NCBI GenBank assembly: GCA_036251935.1
Contig: CP133967.1
Location: 1,621,488-1,685,487, forward strand
Reading direction: 5' to 3'
DNA: 64,000 bases
DNA from: Orbaceae bacterium lpD04
GTDB lineage: Bacteria; Pseudomonadota; Gammaproteobacteria; Enterobacterales; Orbaceae
Part shown: positions 37,396 through 47,946 of the stretch, piece by piece
Layout: each line of letters opens with the position of its first letter
How positions within the stretch are numbered: position 1 is the first letter of the stretch
Notes under the pieces: generated by a model
Seen by the model: only the letters and a program-made list of their open reading frames with translations
Told to the model about the DNA's origin: nothing
Databases searched by the model: none
Program-made: the position numbers and the translations under genes

Positions 37396-37812
37396 ATGAT
37401 TATGGCAAAAAAGATTTTTTTATCTAACAATATTCGAAGTATTAAGGCTCAAACCAGAAATATTCCGCTTGAACAGCTCTATTTGATTCAAACCAAATTG
37501 AAACAAATCATCAATGAGCGCCAGCAAGAAGATGATGAAGCTAAACAAAATCTAATTGAACATAACAAAAAAATCGATGCCTACTTACAGCAAATTAAAA
37601 ATGATGGTGTTGCTGTCACTGAATTATTAAAAAAAGCCAATCTACCGGCATTTAAAAAACGTCGAAAAATGCGCCCTCCTCGGCCCCCTAAATATAAATA
37701 TATTGATAATGAAGGTAATTTACGTACTTGGACTGGCCAAGGTCGAATGCCAAAACCAATACAGCTTGCCTTAAATTCGCAAACTAAATCATTAAGCGAT
37801 TTTTTGATTTAA
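37396..37812 (+). CDS. hns: H-NS family nucleoid protein
   Basis: The 138-residue protein has the H-NS plan: an N-terminal oligomerisation helix region (LEQLYLIQTKLKQIINERQQ, about 24-60), a Lys/Arg/Pro linker, and the C-terminal AT-hook-like DNA-binding domain. That domain has KYKYIDNEGNLRTWTGQGRMP (residues about 100-120), whose core WTGQGR inserts into the minor groove. H-NS silences AT-rich and acquired DNA. Starts at 37396 or 37402 (MAKKIFLS) are both possible; AGG lies five bases before the first. It sits tightly after ppx, an unusual place for hns. It may be a second paralogue (StpA-like). Confidence 0.9.
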   Translation: MIMAKKIFLSNNIRSIKAQTRNIPLEQLYLIQTKLKQIINERQQEDDEAKQNLIEHNKKIDAYLQQIKNDGVAVTELLKKANLPAFKKRRKMRPPRPPKYKYIDNEGNLRTWTGQGRMPKPIQLALNSQTKSLSDFLI

Positions 37813-38117
37813 TATTTTACTGTCGCAATTAACCTAACTTAATCAAATGTTATCATCATTTGTCACGTTAAATACGCGTATTTAACTATCTTGCCCGATG
37901 AATAACTTTAAAAACTATAGCTTATTTTTAGACGTAACCACTTATTATTAATAATGTGACCAAGTTCTAATAATCACATAAAAGTATATTAACTATTTCA
38001 CTATCACCCCGTAGAATTAAGCCCAATATATAGTAAGCGCCCTATTTTATACCTAATTTATCTTATATTAACACTTGTCTTAACTTCATAATCGCTGTTA
38101 TTTTAAGGAAATATTCA
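37813..38117. other. Intergenic region with a perfect palindrome
   Basis: No gene is seen in 305 bases. GTTAAATACGCGTATTTAAC at 37867-37886 is a perfect 20-base palindrome without a T-run. CAAATG/CATTTG form a short inverted repeat just upstream, near 37843-37862. The ribosome site of the hydrolase gene is AAGGAAA near 38105. Confidence 0.55.
37867..37886. promoter_or_regulatory. Perfect 20-base palindrome, possible operator
   Basis: The two 10-base halves GTTAAATACG and CGTATTTAAC are exact complements with no spacer. There is no T-tract, so a regulator-binding site is more likely than a terminator. It lies 54 bases after hns and 231 before the SGNH hydrolase. Confidence 0.45.
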
Positions 38118-39350
38118 ATGCGCACTTCAACTAAAAAAAACTTTTTAAAACAAATAATTCCATTCGTTTTTACAGTTAGTATCCCTCTTAGCGAGGCGGC
38201 TCAAAGTCATTGGATTGGTTCATGGGGAGCAAGTCCGGTTTTCCCTGTTGGCCAAGATATGAATCAAAATACCATTAGGCAATTTGTAACACTTAGCCAA
38301 GGCGGCGAAAAAATTCAGTTACGTTTCTCAAATGAAACCGGCACCCAGCCTTTAATGATAGGTGCTGTAACGATAGCTCGGCCAGGAGCAAAGCCCGGCA
38401 GCATTGATAGTAAGAGCTTAAAACAAGTATTATTTGGCGGTCAAAAAAATATCATCATACCGCCCGGCGCGCCGGCACTTTCAGATCCTATTGATTTCAA
38501 CGTTAATGCATTAGATGATGTGGCAATTAGTCTTTATTTACCACAAAGAACCGGATTAAGTATTGTTCATCCCAATGGTGAGCAAACGGCTTGGATTGAC
38601 TCAAATGGCAACACCACGGCTAATGAAGAATTATCGCAAACAGCCACAACTTCAACGATGAGGTTTTACCTTTCTCGAGTTGAAGTTGCAACCGATCAAC
38701 AAAATGGGGGAACAATTGTTACGTTAGGTGATTCGATCACGGATGGGTATTCCTCTGGGGTTGATATGAATCAACGCTGGCCTGATGTATTAGCAAAAAG
38801 GCTTAAGCAGGCTAATATTAATAATATTGGCATTGTCAATGCGGGGATTAGCGGCAATCGGATCTTAAATGATCTACCCTCTGGGCAAAATGGGCCAAGT
38901 TCGCTTTCCCGCTTAGATAGAGATGTACTATCAGTACCAAATGTTCGCTGGCTAGTTATTATGCAAGGCATTAATGATATCGGGCATTCTAATTTTGATG
39001 GATTAACAAAACAAGAAGTCAGCGCAGACGAAATTATCAATGGCTGGAAACAGTTAATATCTCGAGCTAAAAATCAGGGAATAAAAACCTATTGTGCAAC
39101 ATTAACGCCATTTAAAGGGGAATTTTTAAATTTTTATAGTGAAAAAGGTGAAGAAAAACGGCAAGCGATTAATACATGGATAAGAACGAGCAATACCTGC
39201 GATGCGGTCATTGATTTTGATGCTGTCATTCGTGATGATAAAAAGCCCCAATATATTAAAGCTGAATTTGATGTTGGAGATGGGCTACATCCCAATGCGA
39301 ACGGATTAAAAGCAATGGCTGAATCGATAGATATTAATCTTTTTAACTAA
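38118..39350 (+). CDS. Secreted SGNH/GDSL-family hydrolase
   Basis: The 410-residue protein has a signal peptide (cleavage near SEAA, residues 25-28) and then a WIGSWGASP opening typical of GDSL-type esterases with an N-terminal accessory beta domain. Catalytic blocks are complete: GDSITDG with nucleophile S206, AGISGN (oxyanion Gly), GINDIG (oxyanion Asn), and DGLHPN with D388 and H391. It should be periplasmic or secreted and hydrolyse ester bonds, possibly on carbohydrates, lipids or acetylated glycans. The substrate cannot be told from sequence. It stands alone between hns and lolE. Confidence 0.87.
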   Translation: MRTSTKKNFLKQIIPFVFTVSIPLSEAAQSHWIGSWGASPVFPVGQDMNQNTIRQFVTLSQGGEKIQLRFSNETGTQPLMIGAVTIARPGAKPGSIDSKSLKQVLFGGQKNIIIPPGAPALSDPIDFNVNALDDVAISLYLPQRTGLSIVHPNGEQTAWIDSNGNTTANEELSQTATTSTMRFYLSRVEVATDQQNGGTIVTLGDSITDGYSSGVDMNQRWPDVLAKRLKQANINNIGIVNAGISGNRILNDLPSGQNGPSSLSRLDRDVLSVPNVRWLVIMQGINDIGHSNFDGLTKQEVSADEIINGWKQLISRAKNQGIKTYCATLTPFKGEFLNFYSEKGEEKRQAINTWIRTSNTCDAVIDFDAVIRDDKKPQYIKAEFDVGDGLHPNANGLKAMAESIDINLFN

Positions 39351-39474
39351 TGCGATTTTTAGGCGATATTTGAATATGATTTGTTAGCTTTCGTGCAGTA
39401 AACTTACCATTTCAAGCCAAATTAGTATTGGCTTTAAGTATCAAATAAGCTAAGTCAAGGCTCATATTATAAAG

Positions 39475-39505
39475 TTAATTAGGCGCTGTAAATGCGCCTG
39501 ATTAA
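39475..39505 (-). terminator. Probable terminator of lolCDE
   Basis: A 12-bp stem (39475-39486 with 39494-39505, one G-U pair) has a GGCGC/GCGCC core and a 7-base loop, just past the lolE stop. The T-run is weak. Confidence 0.45.
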
Positions 39506-39510
39506 TTATA

Positions 39511-40749
39511 TTAAAAACCATTTAAAATTTTGACTGGATCGACTTTACAGGCGCGGCGAGCAGGATAGTAACTCGCAACTAAAGTTAATATCATTGCGGT
39601 ACAAAATACAATAATAATGTCCGTTAAATGTATTTCAGAAGGTAAAAAATCGATAAAGTAAATATGGCTATTTAATAATTGATGACCCATTAAAGATTCA
39701 ATAACCTTAATGATATTAGACAGTTGTGAGGAAATAACAATCCCCAGTAACACACCAATCATGCTGCCAACAAATCCCGATATCACACCATAAAAAATAA
39801 AGGTTTTACTAATAAGTTGATTTGTTGCCCCTAATGTTTTGAGAATGGCAATATCACGCTGTTTATCTTTAACGGCAATAACTAGCGTTGAGACAATGCT
39901 AAAGCATGCAACGCCAATCACAACTATCATTGCAAGATACATAATCTGCCTTATCATTTGGATATCATGATACATATAGCCATAATTTTGTTCCCAGCTA
40001 GTGACATAAAGTGGCGTGGTTATATCTATCGCAATATTATGAATAATGTAATTGGCCTTATAGATATTATCAACATTAACTTTAATTCCAGTTACGTTGT
40101 CACCGATATTTAAATATTGCTGCGCATCCGTTAGTGGAATAAAGGCAACACCATTACCTAACGTGCCGCTGAAATCCATAATTCCGGCAATTAATAAACG
40201 AATTCTTTTAGGCTGCTTTAATTGCCCTGACACATCATCATTAACTGGAATCAGTAGGGTTACCCAATCCCCTTCTTTAGCACCTAATGAGTTTGCAAGG
40301 CCAATACCAATAATAATTTGTTTATTATTGTCCTTAAATGATTGCCATTTATTATTTAAAATATATTTAGGTAAAATGCTCATTTTCGTCTCTTGCAAAA
40401 GGCTAATACCTTGTACTTGAACGGCTTTAATTTTACTCGCATTTTCAATTAAACCCGTAAAACTAACAAACGGTGCCGATGAGACGATATGCGGATCACG
40501 CTGAATTTGATTTTGTAATGCACGCCAGTTTGATAATGTTCCACTTGGTGAGTAAAGCTCGCCATGAGGAATAACCGATAATACTCGGTTTTTTAATTCT
40601 TTCTCAAAACCATTCATCGCACTTAAACCAATAATGAGTGCGGCAATGCCGATAGCAATACTTAACGTTGATAAAATAGAAATCAAAGACAACATGCCAC
40701 TTTGCCTTCGTCCTTGTCTAAATTTTCGTGCTAGAAAAAGTGATAACAT
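39511..40749 (-). CDS. lolE: Lipoprotein-releasing permease LolE
   Basis: LolE is the permease subunit that, with LolC and LolD, lifts outer-membrane lipoproteins from the inner membrane and hands them to LolA. The 412-residue protein has one N-terminal helix, a large periplasmic MacB-like domain (about 45-270) and three C-terminal helices, with the family motif DIAILKTLGATNQLI. It is third in the operon after lolC and lolD, as in E. coli, and its length is close to E. coli LolE (414). Confidence 0.93.
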   Translation of the reverse strand: MLSLFLARKFRQGRRQSGMLSLISILSTLSIAIGIAALIIGLSAMNGFEKELKNRVLSVIPHGELYSPSGTLSNWRALQNQIQRDPHIVSSAPFVSFTGLIENASKIKAVQVQGISLLQETKMSILPKYILNNKWQSFKDNNKQIIIGIGLANSLGAKEGDWVTLLIPVNDDVSGQLKQPKRIRLLIAGIMDFSGTLGNGVAFIPLTDAQQYLNIGDNVTGIKVNVDNIYKANYIIHNIAIDITTPLYVTSWEQNYGYMYHDIQMIRQIMYLAMIVVIGVACFSIVSTLVIAVKDKQRDIAILKTLGATNQLISKTFIFYGVISGFVGSMIGVLLGIVISSQLSNIIKVIESLMGHQLLNSHIYFIDFLPSEIHLTDIIIVFCTAMILTLVASYYPARRACKVDPVKILNGF

Positions 40750-40755
40750 AGCGTT

Positions 40756-41466
40756 TTAATCACCTGTAAGTAAAGTTAATGCCCCTTGGGACATTGAGTA
40801 TTGCTGATCCATTTTTTTTGCTAACGCTAGATCATGTGTAACAACTAAAAATGCGGTGCCGTGCTGTTGATTTAAATCAATCAATAACTCAAATATTGTC
40901 TCAGCAGTAGATTGGTCTAAATTCCCCGTTGGCTCATCTGCCATCACAATTGAAGGACGATTAATTAATGCTCGGCCTATTGCAATGCGCTGGCGTTCAC
41001 CGCCTGACAACTCAGAGGGGCGGTGTTTAGCTCGATGTGATAAGTTTACCGATTTAAGCATCTCAAATGCCCTTTGCTCGGCTTCTTTGCTTTTTACTCC
41101 AGCTATCAATAGTGGCATCGCAATATTTTCAAGTGCCGAGAAATCAGCTAATAAATGATGAAATTGATAAACAAAGCCAATCTCTTTATTACGTAGTGCG
41201 GCTTTTTGCACTTCAGATAAACGATTTAATGCTTGTGATTTAAATATAACTTCACCTGATGTCGGTTTATCAAGTCCACCAAGTATATGTAAGAGTGTGC
41301 TTTTTCCTGATCCAGAGCTACCAATAATTGATGTCATCGACTTTGGATTAATTGAAAAGCTGACATCTTTTAACACTTCAATTATCGCTTTACCATCTTG
41401 ATAGCTTTTTGATAAATTTGTTGTTGAAATAAGCGCTTTAGTGTCAATTTCAGTATAATTATTCAT
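40756..41466 (-). CDS. lolD: Lipoprotein-releasing ATPase LolD
   Basis: The 236-residue ABC ATPase powers LolCE. Walker [10 protein letters not shown] is near residues 49-57, signature [15 protein letters not shown] near 148-162, Walker [12 protein letters not shown] and the H-loop VVTHD. Its start overlaps the end of lolC by eight bases and its stop is six bases before lolE, indicating a tightly coupled operon. Confidence 0.96.
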   Translation of the reverse strand: MNNYTEIDTKALISTTNLSKSYQDGKAIIEVLKDVSFSINPKSMTSIIGSSGSGKSTLLHILGGLDKPTSGEVIFKSQALNRLSEVQKAALRNKEIGFVYQFHHLLADFSALENIAMPLLIAGVKSKEAEQRAFEMLKSVNLSHRAKHRPSELSGGERQRIAIGRALINRPSIVMADEPTGNLDQSTAETIFELLIDLNQQHGTAFLVVTHDLALAKKMDQQYSMSQGALTLLTGD

Positions 41467-42661
41467 AACGTAATGCCTGTGCAGGTTGAGTATTTGCTGC
41501 TCGATAAGCAGGGTAAAGCGTTGATATAATCGATAACATTAGTAAGGCAATAAATACCGTTATAACTTGGCTTGTATCAACAACTGATGGTAAACGAATA
41601 CCCGAAAAAGTTAAGCCTAGTGTCGACATAATCTCACTCAAATTATAACTAATTAATAATCCGATGAGGCAGCCAAGTAACGTACCGATAATACCTGAGC
41701 TGGCACCTTGTATAATAAAAATCATCATAACGCCCTTACGAGTCAAGCCTTGAGTTTTTAAAATTGCGATTTCATTTTGTTTTTCCATAACTAGCAAACT
41801 TAATGACGTGATGATATTAAATGCAGCAACAATAACAATTAAGCTAATTAAGAGTCCCATCACATTTTTTTCCATTTTAATGGCCTGAAATAGCTCACCA
41901 CGTTTTTCACGCCAATCATCAAAATGAAGCCCATCAGGCAGTTTCGTTTTCACGATTGAATCAATGTTTAATGGATTATTAAGGTATAAACGCCAACTCG
42001 TTATGGTGTTTTGTGGGTAGCGCATTAATTTGGCCGCATCATCAATATTGAGATAAATAATCGATTGTTCTATATCTCGATTAGTCGAGAACAGCCCTGA
42101 AATAGTAAAAATACGCTGACTTGGGATTTTACCAACTGGTGTAATTTGACTAACCTCTGGCACCATTAAGCGAATCGTATCGCCAATATCAACGTTTAAT
42201 AAATCAGCTAAATTACGACCGAGGATAATATTATATTTACCTGATTGTAACGAGCTATAATCGCCGCCATAAACACGACTTGAGATCGGATCGCACTCGT
42301 TAGGATCAATGCCAATCATCGTACTAATTGTTATATTTTTAGCACTTTGTAAAATCACATCTGCCGTGACTAACGGCACGACGTTATCAACTTGCGCAAT
42401 CGTTGGTATTACCGTTAGCGGGTATTGTGAGGTTAATAATCGATTATTATCCGAAGTTATTTGTGCTTGAGGAAGGTATTGTAAGATGTTTTTTTGCATC
42501 TCATTTTCAAAACCATTCATAACCGACATGATAACAATTAGCCCAATAGAACCCAGCATAATCCCAATCATAGATAGCCATGATACAAAGCGACCAAAAC
42601 TATCTGATTTTCGGCTATAGGCATAACGAAAACCAATAAAAATAGGCAAAGGATGAAACAT
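41459..42661 (-). CDS. lolC: Lipoprotein-releasing permease LolC
   Basis: The 400-residue LolC begins [15 protein letters not shown] and has the same membrane plan as LolE, with the motif [15 protein letters not shown] after the second helix. Its periplasmic domain would hold LolA through the hook region. It is the first gene of lolCDE and is divergent from mfd with 192 bases between starts. E. coli also has mfd close to lolCDE. Confidence 0.93.
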   Translation of the reverse strand: MFHPLPIFIGFRYAYSRKSDSFGRFVSWLSMIGIMLGSIGLIVIMSVMNGFENEMQKNILQYLPQAQITSDNNRLLTSQYPLTVIPTIAQVDNVVPLVTADVILQSAKNITISTMIGIDPNECDPISSRVYGGDYSSLQSGKYNIILGRNLADLLNVDIGDTIRLMVPEVSQITPVGKIPSQRIFTISGLFSTNRDIEQSIIYLNIDDAAKLMRYPQNTITSWRLYLNNPLNIDSIVKTKLPDGLHFDDWREKRGELFQAIKMEKNVMGLLISLIVIVAAFNIITSLSLLVMEKQNEIAILKTQGLTRKGVMMIFIIQGASSGIIGTLLGCLIGLLISYNLSEIMSTLGLTFSGIRLPSVVDTSQVITVFIALLMLSIISTLYPAYRAANTQPAQALRYE

Positions 42662-42853
42662 GTTTAATTCTCTTTAAAAACCAATTGATTTAACCGCTTG
42701 ATTTTTAACTATATAGTTTTAAATTATGATGATAATAATGATAGCCCATTATCATATCAAGAATACTGCAATCATGATATCTTGATTTATTAATTGTGCA
42801 AATTAAGCTATAATCAAGGACTGAATTTATCATGGTGCGACTAAGATTTATAC

Positions 42854-45800
42854 ATGCCTAATATTACACTACCGAGCGCGCAGGGAGAAATCCAAGAGTT
42901 TGGTCAATTAATCGGCTCATCAATTTCGCTATTTTGCGCAAAAATATTATCACTTCATCAAGGCCCTGTTGTTATTATCACTGATGACATGCAGCAAACA
43001 AGCCGTTTATATGAAGAACTAAAGCAATATTCGTCGATGCCCTCTATTTTGTTTCCGGATTGGGAAACATTACCTTATGATAGTTTTTCACCTCATCAAG
43101 ATATTATTTCGCAGCGATTATCGTGCCTTTATAAGCTCCCAACCTTTAAAAAAGGCGCTTTGATTCTTCCTGTAAATACCTTAATGCAAAAAGTTTGCCC
43201 TAGTTCATATTTAAGTGGTCATGTTTTTATCATGCATAAAGGGCAACAAATATCGCGTGAAGGATTAAGATCACAGCTTGAAAATGCCGGTTATCGTAAT
43301 GTTAGTCAAGTCATGGAGCACGGGGAATATGCAACTCGTGGGGCACTATTTGATATTTATCCAATGGGCAGTAATGCGCCCTACCGGCTCGATTTTTTTG
43401 ATGATGAAATAGATAGTATTCGGCTTTTTGATGTTGAAACGCAGCGAACCTTAGATGAAATTGATAATGTGCAATTATTACCTGCTCATGAATTTCCATT
43501 TGATAAAGCGGCAATAGAGCTATTTCGTAGTCAATGGCGAGAAAATTTTGCAGTTAGGCTTGAGGCTGAAAGTATTTATCAGCAAGTGAGTAAAAATATT
43601 TTACCAACCGGCATTGAATACTGGCAACGGCTCTTTTTTAATGAGCCACTGATAGCGCTTTTTGGATATTTACCGAATAATACCTTATTTATTAATACTC
43701 AACATATCCATCAATCTGCCGAAAAATATTGGCAAGATATACAAAATCGCTATAACAGCCGCAATGTTGACCCGATGCGGCCATTGCTTAAACCAGAGGA
43801 AATTTGGCTAAAAGTTGATGAAGTCTTTGCTCAATTCAAAAACTATCCTCGAATCGTTATTAGCAGTAACAAAATAGATAATAAAAAAGCGCAAAACTTA
43901 GGTTATGAGCCGTTACCTGAGCTTGCGATCCAAATACAACAAAAAGATCCTTATCATCATTTTCAACAATTTTTAGAAAATTATCATCATAAAATTATTT
44001 TTTCGGTTGAATCACAAGGTCGCCGTGAAGCGCTACAAGAAATCCTGGGTAGAATAAAAATTCATCCTAAATATATCGAAACAGTTAGCGAACTTGATGC
44101 AACAGTTGCGCAGTTTTATTTAATGGTTGGCGCAAGTGAGCAAGGATTTATTGATGTTGATAATCACTTTGCTTTAATTACTGAAAATGAATTACTCGGC
44201 CGCCGTATTATCAGGCGTAAAAAAGAAGCCAAACAAGCGATTAATACCGATAATTTAATTCGAAGTTTAGCCGAGTTAACGCCGGGTAAACCAGTTGTGC
44301 ATCTAGCGCATGGCGTAGGACGCTACGCTGGACTTACAACGCTTGAAACGGGCGGCATAACAGCTGAATACTTAATTATTATTTATGCAAATGACGCAAA
44401 ATTGTATGTCCCTATTTCATCATTGAATTTAATTAGTCGATATTCTGGCGGTGATGAGGAAACGGCGCCACTAAATAAACTAGGTACTGATACTTGGAGT
44501 AAAGCGCGAGAAAAAGCTGCTGAAAAAATTAGAGACGTTGCCGCTGAACTGCTTGATATCTATGCTCAACGTGAAACCAAGCCCGGCTTTGAATTTAAGC
44601 AAGATAGAGAGCAGTACGAGTTATTTTGTCAAGGTTTTGCATATCAAGAAACCGATGACCAATTAAATGCAATTGGCGCTGTAATTGGTGATATGTGTGC
44701 GCCGATCGCAATGGATCGCTTAGTTTGTGGTGATGTTGGCTTTGGTAAAACTGAAGTTGCAATCCGCGCTGCATTTTTAGCGGTGATAAATCACAAACAA
44801 GTTGCATTATTAGTACCAACAACCTTACTTGCTCAGCAGCATTATGAGAATTTTTGTGATAGGTTTGCCAATTGGCCAATTCGTATTGAGGTTTTATCTC
44901 GTTTTAAAACCGCAAAACAACAACAAAAAATACTTACCGAATTGGCAGAAGGTAAAATAGATATCATTATAGGTACTCATAAACTCTTACAAACTGACGT
45001 AAAATGGCGAGATTTAGGTTTACTCATTGTCGATGAAGAGCACCGCTTTGGTGTAAGGCAAAAAGAACGTATTAAAGCAATGCGAGCGAATGTTGATATT
45101 TTAACTTTAACTGCAACGCCGATCCCAAGAACGCTCAATATGGCAATGAGTGGTATGCGTGATCTATCGATTATTGCAACGCCACCGGCAAGGCGCTTAG
45201 CGGTAAAAACCTTCGTTCGTGAATACGACAATTATGTGATCCGGGAAGCCATTTTGCGTGAGATCTTACGCGGTGGGCAAGTTTATTATCTGCATAATGA
45301 TGTTTCTGATATCGAAAGCAGACGAGAAAAATTACAAGAACTCATCCCAGAAGCGCGCATAGCGATTGGTCATGGTCAAATGCATGAACGTGAACTTGAA
45401 CGAGTGATGAATGACTTTCACCACCAACGTTATAACCTACTTCTTTGCACAACTATTATTGAAACGGGTATTGATGTGCCAAACGCTAATACTATTATAA
45501 TTGAGCGCGCCGATAAATTTGGCTTAGCGCAGTTACATCAGCTAAGAGGACGTGTTGGGCGCTCTTATCATCAAGCTTATGCATACTTATTAACGCCGCC
45601 ACCAAAAGCATTAACTAAAGATGCCAAAAAACGCTTAGAAGCGATCGCGTCTTTAGAAGACTTAGGCGCAGGATTTGCCTTAGCAACTCATGATTTAGAG
45701 ATCCGAGGAGCTGGAGAGCTATTAGGTGACGATCAAAGCGGTCAAATAGAAGCAATTGGTTTTAATTTATATATGGAATTACTTGATGAAGCCGTCAAAT

Positions 45801-46297
45801 CATTAAAACAAGGTAAAGAGCCGTCATTAGAATCACTATTAAGCAATCAACAAGTTGAAATTGAACTGCGTTTACCAACACTCATTCCAGATGATTTTAT
45901 TGTAGATGTTAATAGCCGTTTATCACTTTATAAGCGCATTGCAAGCATTGAAGAGCTTGACGAGCTAAGTGATATTAAAATTGAGATTATCGACCGTTTT
46001 GGGCGTTTACCAGAGCCCGTGCAGTTTTTATTAGACGTAACTAAAATTAGGTTTACCGCTCAGCAATTAGGAATAAATAAAATTGAATTTGGCGAAAAAG
46101 GTGGTTACATTGAATTTGGCGCCAATAACCAAGTTTCGGTTGATTACCTAATTGGTGAAATACAAAAAGATCCGAAAAGTTATCGCCTAGATGGGCAAAA
46201 TCGATTAAAACTATTAAAAACAGAATTACAAAGACAACAACGTATCGACTATATAAATACACTACTTAGCCAATTTGCTTTACATAGCGCTAAATAG
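42854..46297 (+). CDS. mfd: Transcription-repair coupling factor Mfd
   Basis: Mfd removes RNA polymerase stalled at DNA lesions and recruits UvrA. The 1147-residue length is standard. The UvrB-like N-terminal region has WETLPYDSFSPHQDIISQRL. The RNA polymerase-interaction domain starts at LVHLAHGVGRYAG (about 480). The RecG-like motor has GDVGFGKTEVA (Walker A, about 628-638), DEEHRFGVRQKE, TLTATPIPRTL, and GIDVPNANTIIIERADKFGL. The C-terminal UvrA-binding domain is present. A DUF945 gene follows after 24 bases. Confidence 0.96.
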   Translation: MPNITLPSAQGEIQEFGQLIGSSISLFCAKILSLHQGPVVIITDDMQQTSRLYEELKQYSSMPSILFPDWETLPYDSFSPHQDIISQRLSCLYKLPTFKKGALILPVNTLMQKVCPSSYLSGHVFIMHKGQQISREGLRSQLENAGYRNVSQVMEHGEYATRGALFDIYPMGSNAPYRLDFFDDEIDSIRLFDVETQRTLDEIDNVQLLPAHEFPFDKAAIELFRSQWRENFAVRLEAESIYQQVSKNILPTGIEYWQRLFFNEPLIALFGYLPNNTLFINTQHIHQSAEKYWQDIQNRYNSRNVDPMRPLLKPEEIWLKVDEVFAQFKNYPRIVISSNKIDNKKAQNLGYEPLPELAIQIQQKDPYHHFQQFLENYHHKIIFSVESQGRREALQEILGRIKIHPKYIETVSELDATVAQFYLMVGASEQGFIDVDNHFALITENELLGRRIIRRKKEAKQAINTDNLIRSLAELTPGKPVVHLAHGVGRYAGLTTLETGGITAEYLIIIYANDAKLYVPISSLNLISRYSGGDEETAPLNKLGTDTWSKAREKAAEKIRDVAAELLDIYAQRETKPGFEFKQDREQYELFCQGFAYQETDDQLNAIGAVIGDMCAPIAMDRLVCGDVGFGKTEVAIRAAFLAVINHKQVALLVPTTLLAQQHYENFCDRFANWPIRIEVLSRFKTAKQQQKILTELAEGKIDIIIGTHKLLQTDVKWRDLGLLIVDEEHRFGVRQKERIKAMRANVDILTLTATPIPRTLNMAMSGMRDLSIIATPPARRLAVKTFVREYDNYVIREAILREILRGGQVYYLHNDVSDIESRREKLQELIPEARIAIGHGQMHERELERVMNDFHHQRYNLLLCTTIIETGIDVPNANTIIIERADKFGLAQLHQLRGRVGRSYHQAYAYLLTPPPKALTKDAKKRLEAIASLEDLGAGFALATHDLEIRGAGELLGDDQSGQIEAIGFNLYMELLDEAVKSLKQGKEPSLESLLSNQQVEIELRLPTLIPDDFIVDVNSRLSLYKRIASIEELDELSDIKIEIIDRFGRLPEPVQFLLDVTKIRFTAQQLGINKIEFGEKGGYIEFGANNQVSVDYLIGEIQKDPKSYRLDGQNRLKLLKTELQRQQRIDYINTLLSQFALHSAK

Positions 46298-46321
46298 TAG
46301 CAAAATAAGGAACATTAAATC

Positions 46322-47719
46322 ATGAAGAAAACAGTTATTGCTACAAGTATTGTTGTCATTTTAGGGGCTGGATATACACTTGCTTCTTGGTACACGGGTA
46401 ATATTATTGAAAATAATATTGATGCCAAAATAGCACAAATAACAAATCAAATTGACCAATATAAAGGTTTACCTGATGTCAATATTCAATACAGTGACTA
46501 TCATAAAGGTATATTCTCGACCTCTTTTAATTTAACCGTAAATACCGTTAATCTTGAAAATCATCAAAACACCCTTTTTAATGATAAAGTCACTATTTAC
46601 CATGGGCCTTTCCCTTGGAGCGAGATAAAGTCTGGTGATTTTTCGCCTAAAATGGGGGCTTTTATTTATCAAACATCAAAAGAGAGTAATGAGAGCCTAT
46701 GGCTTGCTGCTGGTAATAAACCGTTTATGACCATCAACTCAAGTATTGATTATAGTGAAAATATAAAACTAACAGCGAATAACGAACCAATAAATTATAC
46801 GAATGAAGAGCTTGGTACTAATTTACAAGCAACTAAAAACAGCCTATTTCTCTCGATCGATAATCAGTTAAATAATTTAGTGATTCAAGGCCAGATCGAT
46901 CAATTGACGTTAAAAAACCAAATGGATTATTTAGAAATAAACCATTTAGTTTTAACCGGTAACGTTGTTAAATATGCGGATTTAGGTTATCAAGCTAAAA
47001 CTGAAGTTAGCATCGAAAATGGCTTAATAGGCCGAGTAAATTCGAATAACGAAAACCTTAACAATAATGACAGTATCAAGGTCAATCAACTAGCGATAAA
47101 CATTAATGCAGCGCGGCAAAATAAACGCTTAACAGGAGATATCTCTTCATCGGTTAATAATCTATTTTTGGGCCAGCAAGATTTAGGTAAAGGTGAGATA
47201 TTAGCGAATTATACCCTGCCGCTTAATTATGATTTATCGGCAGAGACTAACGATGATAAAGCGTTAAGAAATTGGTATGTTAAGCTTGATAAATTATTAT
47301 GGCACAATCAACAAGGTAACTTAAGTGCTAGTTTTACATTAAATGTTGCAGATAATGATAATATGCCTTGGGATCAGCTTGATGAAGATAACCTTATCTT
47401 AGCTCAAGCTAAGGTAAATTTACCATTAAAGCCCCTTACCTACTTAGCGGCTCAAATCAGTAATCCACAAAAAAGCATGCCTGATGATAATGATATCCAA
47501 AGCGTCACTAAATCTGTTGTGATGCTATTTGGCTTATTCTTAAATAATTCGCCAATTATCGATTTTAATTATGATCCTAATGATGAGATTGAAGATGGCG
47601 TTAGTGTAGACTTATACTATTCTAAAGAAGAAAATCAGGCTAGATTAAAAGGGAAATCAATAACCACAGGGCAATTTTGGCAAGCTTTAACTAGAAATAA
47701 ACTCCCTAAATTTAATTAA
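46322..47719 (+). CDS. DUF945 (YdgA-like) protein
   Basis: The 465-residue protein starts with an N-terminal signal or anchor helix (VIATSIVVILGAGYTLASWY) followed by TGNIIENNIDAKIAQITNQI, typical of YdgA-family proteins (DUF945). A long repeated beta-strand-rich region is predicted to lie in the periplasm. E. coli YdgA is an inner-membrane-anchored protein of unclear function. It is probably co-transcribed with mfd, only 24 bases away. A GGAAC ribosome site precedes the ATG. Confidence 0.82.
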   Translation: MKKTVIATSIVVILGAGYTLASWYTGNIIENNIDAKIAQITNQIDQYKGLPDVNIQYSDYHKGIFSTSFNLTVNTVNLENHQNTLFNDKVTIYHGPFPWSEIKSGDFSPKMGAFIYQTSKESNESLWLAAGNKPFMTINSSIDYSENIKLTANNEPINYTNEELGTNLQATKNSLFLSIDNQLNNLVIQGQIDQLTLKNQMDYLEINHLVLTGNVVKYADLGYQAKTEVSIENGLIGRVNSNNENLNNNDSIKVNQLAININAARQNKRLTGDISSSVNNLFLGQQDLGKGEILANYTLPLNYDLSAETNDDKALRNWYVKLDKLLWHNQQGNLSASFTLNVADNDNMPWDQLDEDNLILAQAKVNLPLKPLTYLAAQISNPQKSMPDDNDIQSVTKSVVMLFGLFLNNSPIIDFNYDPNDEIEDGVSVDLYYSKEENQARLKGKSITTGQFWQALTRNKLPKFN

Positions 47720-47729
47720 TAATTTCAAT

Positions 47730-47768
47730 AACACCTTACCGTTTCTAAAATGTTAATGGTAAGGTGTT
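47730..47768. terminator. Hairpin after the DUF945 gene
   Basis: AACACCTTACC (47730-47740) and GGTAAGGTGTT (47758-47768) are perfect complements around a 17-base loop. The T-run is short, so termination strength is uncertain. Confidence 0.5.
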
Positions 47769-47946
47769 TAACTCTAATAATCTTGTCATCGCCATAAATA
47801 TTTATACGGTTAACTGACTAATAAAAATCTCGTTCAAAACTTATCGTAACCTATGTATTTAATATAAAAATACGCCTAAATTTAAGCTACATTCAATATC
47901 TAAGTGCAAGTTTGGTTAGCAAGATAAAATTAATCACTCGAATGTA

